Below the pieces are notes generated by a model. That model saw only the letters and a list, made by a program, of their open reading frames with translations, did no database searches and had not been told where the DNA came from. This document shows positions 6,069 through 11,584 of a stretch of DNA of 11,584 nucleotides, piece by piece. Location: assembly GCA_013139935.1 (NCBI GenBank), contig WSZX01000435.1, positions 1 through 11,584 of the forward strand. Reading direction: 5' to 3'. The translations under genes and the position numbers were made by a program. Source of the stretch: Ardenticatenales bacterium (GTDB lineage Bacteria; Chloroflexota; Anaerolineae; Promineifilales; UBA4811). Each line of letters starts with the position of its first letter. The first letter of the stretch is position 1.

Positions 6069-6277
6069 TTGGCATGCAATCTCGAGCCTGGAAAGCGTGT
6101 CCCCCCATCATGGATGAGGGTGTGGAAAAAGAGTCGCTCGCCGGGTGGGGAGACGTAGGAGGGGTTTGGGGATCTTGTCTGCTTTTCGACACCCCCATGG
6201 ATGAGTGTGTTGAGGAAAGGGCTGCTGCAGAGGGGACGGCGCCTCGCTTATTATTCTACACTCGCAATGGGTCGCAT

Positions 6278-6305
6278 TTGACACGGCGCCGGTACAGGGT
6301 ATTGT
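6278..6305 (+). promoter_or_regulatory. Candidate sigma-70-type promoter for the DUF169-like gene
   Basis: TTGACA (6278-6283, perfect -35) is separated by 16 nt from TATTGT (6300-6305, 4/6 to the -10 consensus). It would start transcription near 6312 and leave a leader of about 165 nt before the plus-strand gene. A weaker alternative (TTGGAC at about 6367 with TGCTAT 18 nt later) lies closer to the gene. Confidence 0.4.
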
Positions 6306-6476
6306 TATTCTCGTCAGCCATGGGCTAGCGGAACCGTTGGAGGGCAGATCGGCGGCGCGATATGGAATTGGACAAGAGAGTCTGCCCGCGTTGCTATGAA
6401 GGAAAGAGGGCAAGTTCGGCGCCTGCGCCTTTCCTCACCGAGGCCATGAGCCACGAGATGTTCAAAGGAGATGACC

Positions 6477-7217
6477 ATGCAACCTGATTCACTCGCTCTG
6501 CTGCAAGCAATCGACCTTGACATCCCCCTCATAGGAGTCTACGATGCGCCCGACGCATCCCCCTTTGAGCCGTTGGTCAGGCCGCGGGCCGGGACGCGCC
6601 CCTGCGTCTTTGCCTTCTATGACAGATGGCTTCGGGGCGAGACGCTTCACCTCACCGCGGACAACTTTGGGTGCGACGGGGCGGGCAACTGGCTCTGGGG
6701 GATATCGGCCCGCCCCCGCGAGGATTTTGTCTGTTTCCTGGTGGACGACGAAGGGTTGAAAGCATCCCACGATCTGATGCACCAATGGTTGGATCGGCAA
6801 GAGCCGTACTGGCCGGAGCACTCTAATCTCCTCATCGGCCCACTGAGAGCGGATCAGTATGCCCATCTCAAGACCGTGGCCTTTCATGTGAACGCAGATC
6901 AGGTCAGCATGCTCATCACAGGCGCCCATTACCATCACACACCGGGGTCCCCTGCCCCGGTGATCGCGCCTTTTGGTGCGGGCTGCATGGAGTTGCTGCC
7001 TCTCCTCGCTGATCTCGATTCCCCGCGAGCGTTGATAGGCGCGACCGATATCGCCATGCGCCGGCATCTACCGCCAGATATCCTTGCGTTTACGGTAACG
7101 AAAGCGATGTTCCGGCAACTCTGCGAGTTGGGCGAGGAGAGCTTTCTTTACAAACCCTTCTGGGGTGATCTGAAGCGAGCGCGCGGTCTAGGCGGGAGGC
7201 AAGATAGCACCAGTTAG
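6477..7217 (+). CDS. DUF169 (COG2043)-like protein of unknown function
   Basis: The 246-residue product looks like a DUF169 family member, a group without assigned biochemistry that is common in anaerobes. Family-like features are a Cys-Gly-Ala-rich stretch DNFGCDGAGNWLWG (62-75), a central FHVNADQVSMLITGAHY (136-152), then APFGAGCMEL (164-173), RALIGATD (184-191) and a C-terminal SFLYKPFWGDLKRARG (222-237). Cys66 and Cys170 sit in the two motifs and could ligate a metal or cofactor, though this is not established. There is no signal peptide or membrane segment, so it should be cytosolic. The start is ATG at 6477: AAAGGAG ends at 6470, giving 6 nt of spacing, while the ATG at 6471 directly abuts it. 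It is the only plus-strand gene, stands alone and converges on the glycyl radical enzyme gene. The family call is from motif memory and needs an HMM check. Confidence 0.7.
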   Translation: MQPDSLALLQAIDLDIPLIGVYDAPDASPFEPLVRPRAGTRPCVFAFYDRWLRGETLHLTADNFGCDGAGNWLWGISARPREDFVCFLVDDEGLKASHDLMHQWLDRQEPYWPEHSNLLIGPLRADQYAHLKTVAFHVNADQVSMLITGAHYHHTPGSPAPVIAPFGAGCMELLPLLADLDSPRALIGATDIAMRRHLPPDILAFTVTKAMFRQLCELGEESFLYKPFWGDLKRARGLGGRQDSTS

Positions 7218-7538
7218 AATGCCTGTTGCGGTGGTTTGCCCCCTCTCTTGTGGGCGGAACCCTGCCGTCCTGGTGTTTCGATTTGCCCGTCTTGCTCGAT
7301 TTCGTCGGCACCGCCGGTAGCGATGAGGGGGTAGAAAGACAAGCGAGGCGCCGCCCCCTCTGCAGTTCCGCTGCTGCACACACTTGCGCCTGCGGGCAGT
7401 GCAGGTGAGGAAAGCTTGCAGGGGTGGGGTTGGGGCGCTTTGCGCCCCCTTCGCCACCCCTGCCTCTCTCTCCCGCCGCCGCAGCCGCTTTTTTGACACC
7501 CTCGGGGATCACCCTTGTCAGGGGCTCGCCCTGCATGG
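7218..7538. other. Convergent intergenic region of about 320 bp
   Basis: It separates the 3' ends of the DUF169-like gene and the glycyl radical enzyme gene. The open frames crossing it overlap real genes, lack ribosome sites and have low-complexity Arg/Ala/Pro composition. The only structure I see is the hairpin at 7418-7463. Confidence 0.6.
7418..7463. terminator. Strong two-part hairpin between convergent genes, probable bidirectional transcript end
   Basis: The outer stem is GCAGGGGTGG with CCACCCCTGC (7418-7427 and 7454-7463, 10 bp perfect). The inner stem is GGGGCGC-TTT-GCGCCCC (7432-7448). A small asymmetric internal loop lies between them. It is about 75 bp beyond the end of the glycyl radical enzyme gene and 200 bp beyond the plus-strand gene. 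The only nearby T-run on the plus strand (7489-7494) is about 25 nt downstream, so termination is probable rather than textbook. Confidence 0.5.
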
Positions 7539-9905
7539 TCAGAATGATTTGTGTTCGGTGCGAGAGATGATCTCGTCCTGGAGCGCCTCGCTCAGGTCGC
7601 AAAAGTAATCGCTGTAACCTGCCACTCGCACGATCAGGTCGCGGTGTTTCTCCGGCTCTCTCTGGGCCGCGCGTAGGGTGGCGGCGTCCACCACATTGAA
7701 TTGGATGTGATGCCCATCCAACTTGAAATAGGAGCGCACCAGGTGGGCCAGCTTTGAGAGTCCGGAATCGTCCGCCAGCAGTTGGGGGGTGAGTTTCTGA
7801 TTGAGCAGAGTGCCGCCGGTCCGGATGTGGTCCATCTTGGCGGCCGATCTGATGACGGCCGTCGGGCCTCGCCGGTCGGCCCCCTGGACCGGCGAAATGC
7901 CTTCCGACAGCGGTTCGCCCGCCCGACGGCCGTCGGGCGTCGCTCCCGTGACCGAGCCGAAGTAGATATGGACCGTCGTGGGCAGTAGATTGATCTGATA
8001 GCTGCCTCCCTTGGTGTTGGGACGACCATGGACGGCGCGATAGTATGCCTCAAAGATGGCCTGCATCACCGCGTCGGCAGCGTCATCATCGTTGCCGTAC
8101 CGGGGTGTCTTATTCACCAGGTGCTGGCGCAGCGGTTCGTGCTCCTCGAAATCGTCCCGCAGTGCCGCCATCAGATCAGCCATCGACACGGCGCCCCGGT
8201 CAAACACTTGGAATTTGATGGCGGCCAGGGCGTCAGTGGTCGTCCCGAGCCCAACCCCCTGGATGTAGGAGGTGTTGTACCGGGCACCGCCCTCGTGATA
8301 ATCACGGCCGGTGGCAATACAATCGTCGATCAGCAGCGAGAGAAACGGGACCGGCAAGTGGGCAGCGTACAGTCGTTCGATGACATTGTTGCCCCGTACC
8401 TTGATGTCGACAAAGTGATGCAGTTGCCGGACAAAGGCATCCCAGAGCGCAGCAAAGGATTCGAAATCGGTCGCCTTGCCCGTCTCTAGACCGATCGTGC
8501 GGCCGGTGCGGGGGTCCACTCCGTTGTAGAGGGTGATCTCCAGCACCTTGGGAAGGCTAAAGTAACCGGTCAGGTTATAGTTCTCTTTGCCAAACGCGCC
8601 CGTCTCGACACAGCCGCTGGTGCCACCATTGCGAGCATCCTCGATCGACTTGCCCTGTCGGACCAACTCTTGCACAACCACGTCTGCGTTAAAGATCGAA
8701 GGTTGGCCAAACCCGGTGCGGATAATCCGCCCGGCTCGTTTCAGAAAGCGATCCGGGTTCATTTTGCTGAGTTGCAGACATGAGCCGGGCTGAAGCAACC
8801 GCATCTCGTCTATGACATCCAATATGAGGAAAGTGACCTCATTGACGCCGTCCGACCCATCCGGTTTCAGGCCACCGGTGTTGATAGTGGCAAAGTCAGT
8901 GTAAGTACTGCTCTCCTGGGCGGTCACCCCAACCTTGGGAGGAGCAGGTTGGTTGTTGAACTTGATCCAGAAACACTGGAGTAGCTCCTCGGCGCCTTCC
9001 CGCGTCAGCGTCCCATCGGCCAGTCCTCTCTCGTAAAAGGGCGCCAGATGCTGATCCAGCCGGCCGGGGTTGAACGCATCCCATGGATTCAGTTCGGTTA
9101 TTACACCCAGGTGAACGAACCAGTACGATTGTAGCGCCTCCCAGAAATCTCTCGGCGGATGGGCGGGAACGTGCGAGCAGATATCGGCAATACGCTCCAA
9201 TTCCTGCTTGCGGCGGGGGTCTGGCCCCGGTTGCGCCAGGGCCAGTTCGCGGGCTTTTTCTGCGTGACGCCCGGCAAAGCGGATCAGCGCATCGGCGCAT
9301 ATTGCCATGGCCCTTAGTTCTTCCTGCTTGGAGTAGGCATCAGGATCGCTGAGGTAGTCCAGGCTGTCGAGGCTGGCCTGGATGTCGTGTTCAAAGCCGA
9401 GCATCCCCCGGCAGTAGATCTTGTTGTCCAGCACAGTGTGGCCCGGAGCCCGCTGCTCCATGAACTCGGTAAAGACGCCGGACTCATACGCGGCTTTCCA
9501 CTCGGCCGTCATCTGGTCAAAGATGCGCTCACGCATCGATCTGCCCTTCCAGAACGGGATGATCAACTCTCGCTGCATACGCCTCGTCTCTGCGTCGACC
9601 GCATACGGAATCTTTTCCCGCGCGTCGAGGAGATCGAGATCTTGCAGCGTGTGACAGCAGATCTCGGGAAAAGTGGGGGTCGCTTTAGGGGAAGGGCCTC
9701 GCTCCCCCACAATCAACTCGCCGTCGTTGATACAGATAGCCTTGTTTTCCAGCAGGTACTTGAAGGCGAGGGCCCTCTGGACCGGGTTGGAGATGGGGCG
9801 GACCCCCTGCTGATAGAAATCGGTCAGCAACCGGGCGCGTTCCGCCGTAATGGTCGGCACGGCTTGCAGGCTCTGCCTTCTCAGTTCGGCAACTCTCTCG
9901 TTCAT
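7539..9905 (-). CDS. hypD: Glycyl radical enzyme of the trans-4-hydroxy-L-proline dehydratase (HypD) type
   Basis: This oxygen-sensitive radical enzyme would remove water from a hydroxylated substrate; in HypD that is trans-4-hydroxy-L-proline, giving pyrroline-5-carboxylate. It is 788 residues, against about 789 for the Clostridioides difficile enzyme. The thiyl Cys432 is in GGTSGCVETG, with base Glu434. The radical glycine is Gly763 in RVAGYSDYF. Equivalents of HypD active-site residues, as I recall them, are present: Phe148 and His156 in EFMEQRAPGH, Asp276 in ELNPWDAF, Ser332/Ser333 in ESSTYTDF, Tyr448 in LTGY and Thr643/Thr644 in LPTTVH. The close match around these sites separates it from pyruvate formate-lyase, which has a Cys-Cys pair, and I think from glycerol/propanediol and choline enzymes. 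It starts 4 nt after the activase stop, with GGAGGA 7 nt upstream. The neighbouring SDR rather than a P5C reductase leaves the true substrate open. The symbol follows hydroxyproline naming, not hydrogenase HypD. Confidence 0.8.
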   Translation of the reverse strand: MNERVAELRRQSLQAVPTITAERARLLTDFYQQGVRPISNPVQRALAFKYLLENKAICINDGELIVGERGPSPKATPTFPEICCHTLQDLDLLDAREKIPYAVDAETRRMQRELIIPFWKGRSMRERIFDQMTAEWKAAYESGVFTEFMEQRAPGHTVLDNKIYCRGMLGFEHDIQASLDSLDYLSDPDAYSKQEELRAMAICADALIRFAGRHAEKARELALAQPGPDPRRKQELERIADICSHVPAHPPRDFWEALQSYWFVHLGVITELNPWDAFNPGRLDQHLAPFYERGLADGTLTREGAEELLQCFWIKFNNQPAPPKVGVTAQESSTYTDFATINTGGLKPDGSDGVNEVTFLILDVIDEMRLLQPGSCLQLSKMNPDRFLKRAGRIIRTGFGQPSIFNADVVVQELVRQGKSIEDARNGGTSGCVETGAFGKENYNLTGYFSLPKVLEITLYNGVDPRTGRTIGLETGKATDFESFAALWDAFVRQLHHFVDIKVRGNNVIERLYAAHLPVPFLSLLIDDCIATGRDYHEGGARYNTSYIQGVGLGTTTDALAAIKFQVFDRGAVSMADLMAALRDDFEEHEPLRQHLVNKTPRYGNDDDAADAVMQAIFEAYYRAVHGRPNTKGGSYQINLLPTTVHIYFGSVTGATPDGRRAGEPLSEGISPVQGADRRGPTAVIRSAAKMDHIRTGGTLLNQKLTPQLLADDSGLSKLAHLVRSYFKLDGHHIQFNVVDAATLRAAQREPEKHRDLIVRVAGYSDYFCDLSEALQDEIISRTEHKSF

Positions 9906-9909
9906 CCGG

Positions 9910-10824
9910 CTATCCTCCGTGACTCACTGCCAGCCCAAAGCTCTCCAGTGCAGCGGCTATCTGCGCCATCTGTTCGTTGGAAGGGGGCCGGGTCTCCTGC
10001 AAGCCGTGTTCGATCTGCAACCGGCCGTATTTGCCAGTTCCTGCCCGATGGTACGGCAGGATATCCACCTGCTGGATGCAACCCAGGGAGGCCACAAAGC
10101 GGCCAATCTCGGCAATGTTCTCGTCACCGTCCGTTATGCCCGGCACGATGGGAAGGCGGACGATGATTGCGTGACCCTGCGGGCCGCCGGCGGCAAGCGA
10201 TCGCAGGTTCTGCAGGATGAGCCGGTTCGACCCGCCCGTGAAGCGCTGGTGGGCAGCATCGTCCATCAGTTTCAGGTCGTACAAGAAGAGATCTACATAA
10301 GGAGCAATGGCGCGCAATGCCTCGGGCGGCGCCGATCCGGCCGTATCCACCACCGTGTGGATTTCTCGCTCCTGGCAGGCCCGCAGCAGCGCCTCCAAAA
10401 AATCAGGTTGGCAGAGCGGTTCCCCGCCGGAAATCGTTACCCCGCCGCCCGACTCGTCGTAAAAGATGACGTCTCGCTCGATCTCGGCCATGACTTGCGC
10501 GATCGTCATGGTCCGGCCGACGTATTCGAGGGCTCCTGCGGGGCAGAACTCGGCACACGAGCCGCAACCGCTGCATCTTGACCTATCCAGGGACAGGACG
10601 CCGTCCACGAGGGACAGCGCGTCATCTGAGCACGCGACCAGGCACTCTCCACAGGCGATGCAACGGTTCTCCCAGAGCCACATCTCGCCATTGGCGGAAA
10701 TGCCCTCCGGGTTGTGGCACCAAGCACAATGGAGCGAGCACCCCTTTAGGAACACGGTGGTGCGGATTCCCGGGCCATCGTGGATGGAGAACTTCTTTAT
10801 GTCAAATACAACGCCCTGACTCAA
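9910..10824 (-). CDS. Glycyl-radical enzyme activating protein (radical SAM, with two ferredoxin-type clusters; HypE-like)
   Basis: This cytosolic radical SAM activase installs the glycyl radical on the enzyme encoded next. It is 304 residues. The radical SAM CX3CX2C motif is Cys29, Cys33, Cys36 (GCSLHCAWC). A ferredoxin-like insert carries two further [4Fe-4S] sets: Cys55, 58, 61, 65 and Cys84, 87, 90, 94. The SAM-binding ISGGEP is at 131-136. Conserved N-terminal FSIHDGPGIRTTVFLKGC is typical of the family. The two extra clusters mark it as an activase of the diol-dehydratase/HypE/choline class rather than the short PFL activase. The start is TTG at 10824, with GAGGA 7 nt upstream. It lies 20 nt after the SDR stop and 4 nt before the glycyl radical enzyme, so the three genes look like one transcript. 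The rare start codon may keep its level below that of the enzyme. Confidence 0.92.
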   Translation of the reverse strand: MSQGVVFDIKKFSIHDGPGIRTTVFLKGCSLHCAWCHNPEGISANGEMWLWENRCIACGECLVACSDDALSLVDGVLSLDRSRCSGCGSCAEFCPAGALEYVGRTMTIAQVMAEIERDVIFYDESGGGVTISGGEPLCQPDFLEALLRACQEREIHTVVDTAGSAPPEALRAIAPYVDLFLYDLKLMDDAAHQRFTGGSNRLILQNLRSLAAGGPQGHAIIVRLPIVPGITDGDENIAEIGRFVASLGCIQQVDILPYHRAGTGKYGRLQIEHGLQETRPPSNEQMAQIAAALESFGLAVSHGG

Positions 10825-10844
10825 GTTGGATTCCTCACAGATCC

Positions 10845-11584
10845 CTACCCGGCCAGTCCACCGCCATCCACCACGAGGGTTGATCCGGTGACGAAAGACG
10901 AGGCGTCACTGGCGAGGTAGAGCACCGCCTGGGCGATGTCTTCCGGCCGGCCCACACGCATCAAGGGGCGATCGGCCGCCTGGGCCAGGAATTGCTCTGC
11001 TGACTGGTCGAGTTGCTGCGCCTCACGTTGCAGCATGGGCGTGTCGATGTCGCCGGGGCAGACAGAGTTGACGCGGATGTTCTGCTCGCCGTGGTCGAGG
11101 GCCATTGCCCTGGTCATGTTCACTACTGCGCCCTTTGAGGCGCAGTACGAGACCGCGTTGCGCCCTCCCACGAGTCCCCAGCCCGATGCCGTGTTGACGA
11201 TCACCCCTCCACCGGCCTGCGCCATGACAGGGATGGCGTACCTGCTGAGCAAAAAGATCGACTTGACATTCACCGCCAGCACCCGGTCCCATTCTTCCTC
11301 TGTGGTACCCAACACGGTGGCCCGCCGGATAATGCCCGCGTTGTTGAAGAGGATGTCGAGACCGCCCAGTCGATCCACCGTCTGCTGCACCGCGCGCCGG
11401 CAGTCGGCCGCCACGGCAACGTCGCAGCGCAGAAAAATCGCCCGGCCGCCATTCTCCATGATCGCCTGCACGACCGCCTGCCCGCCAGCCTGGTCGATAT
11501 CCACCACCGAGACTGCTGCTCCCTGGCGGGCAAACAGCAGAGCTGTCGCCCGCCCGACACCGGATGCCCCACCGGTGATGAGCG
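10845..11584 (-). CDS. NAD-type short-chain dehydrogenase/reductase (5' end beyond the right edge)
   Basis: A classical SDR oxidoreductase that interconverts an alcohol and a carbonyl. The visible 245 residues lack only the first few amino acids. The cofactor loop is TGGASGVG (visible residues 3-10). Asp28 (VVDID) at the end of the second strand predicts NAD(H) rather than NADP(H). NNAG, the Asn of the NVKS motif, the catalytic Ser in NTASGWG and the YCASK Tyr/Lys pair are all present. The C-terminus VTGSTLVVDGGGLAG is standard, so the gene appears intact. It is first in the visible part of the operon with the activase and glycyl radical enzyme. It may process the hydroxylated substrate before dehydration or reduce the carbonyl product after it. 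The substrate cannot be read from the sequence. An in-frame GTG at 11507 exists but would remove the cofactor loop. Confidence 0.92.
   Translation of the reverse strand, partial: LITGGASGVGRATALLFARQGAAVSVVDIDQAGGQAVVQAIMENGGRAIFLRCDVAVAADCRRAVQQTVDRLGGLDILFNNAGIIRRATVLGTTEEEWDRVLAVNVKSIFLLSRYAIPVMAQAGGGVIVNTASGWGLVGGRNAVSYCASKGAVVNMTRAMALDHGEQNIRVNSVCPGDIDTPMLQREAQQLDQSAEQFLAQAADRPLMRVGRPEDIAQAVLYLASDASSFVTGSTLVVDGGGLAG

Larger units (their letters stand above)
5980..6476. other. Divergent intergenic region of about 500 bp
   Basis: No gene is convincing here. Besides the minus-strand promoter (6025-6068) and the candidate plus-strand promoter (6278-6305), it contains two related segments with ATGGATGAG. 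One is at 6110-6118, followed by GGTGTGGAAAAAG; the other is at 6197-6205, followed by TGTGTTGAGGAAAGG. Both are preceded by a run of five or more C residues within a few bases. The decamer TGGATGAGTG of the second copy recurs at 4719-4728. Confidence 0.5.

Noticed and set aside
7493..7498. TTGACA on the plus strand near the glycyl radical enzyme 3' end
   Set aside because: The hexamer 17 nt later is TGTCAG, a poor -10, and the only thing downstream on that strand is antisense.
7090..7602. Minus-strand 170-codon frame in the convergent intergenic region
   Set aside because: It overlaps the 3' ends of both flanking genes and the hairpin, and its composition is low-complexity without family resemblance.
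1..11584. CRISPR arrays, tRNA or rRNA genes, transposases, phage genes or defence systems
   Set aside because: No regularly spaced direct repeats, RNA gene signatures, or transposase, integrase, toxin-antitoxin or nuclease-like proteins were recognised in either strand.

Overview
The window reads as a GC-rich accessory stretch from an environmental anaerobic or facultative bacterium, most likely a Chloroflexota (Anaerolineae-like) genome. That assignment is an inference from protein style: a secreted helical-repeat protein ending its signal at VLA-QEP, a BaeSR-like two-component pair, a very long HlyD/MacA coiled-coil adaptor, and a glycyl radical enzyme of the trans-4-hydroxyproline dehydratase type. 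No rRNA, tRNA, CRISPR, transposase or phage gene was seen. All genes but one are on the minus strand.

Left part (1-6068, minus strand): an envelope/efflux module. Transcription runs leftward from a secreted helical-repeat protein (4993-5979), through an OmpR-family response regulator (3851-4561) overlapping its histidine kinase (2365-3864), then a MacA/HlyD-type adaptor (462-2084), a 56-codon chimeric relic (292-462) and the start of a MacB/LolD-type ABC ATPase (1-292, cut by the window edge). The promoters in front of the adaptor and in front of the secreted protein share one geometry: CTCCA, 6 nt, CTCCA, 11 nt, then a TATNNT -10 box. This is what a PhoB/OmpR-type regulator binding 11-bp direct repeats would need. 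I infer that both are targets of the regulator encoded between them.

The chimeric relic is the most unusual coding feature. It joins, in frame, 40 codons homologous to the ABC ATPase N-terminus with 16 codons homologous to the adaptor C-terminus. It overlaps both neighbours by one nucleotide (TGATG and TAGTG). It looks like the scar of a rearranged tandem macA-macB cassette.

Middle part (6069-7538): a divergent intergenic region of about 500 bp, then the only plus-strand gene (6477-7217), a DUF169/COG2043-like protein of unknown function. A convergent intergenic region with a strong hairpin follows.

Right part (7539-11584, minus strand): an apparent operon of an SDR oxidoreductase (5' end outside the window), a glycyl-radical-enzyme activase with two extra [4Fe-4S] ferredoxin-type motifs, and the 788-residue glycyl radical enzyme. 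Gaps are 20 and 4 nt. The enzyme keeps the HypD active-site residues, but its partner in this window is an SDR rather than the pyrroline-5-carboxylate reductase usually associated with hydroxyproline reduction.
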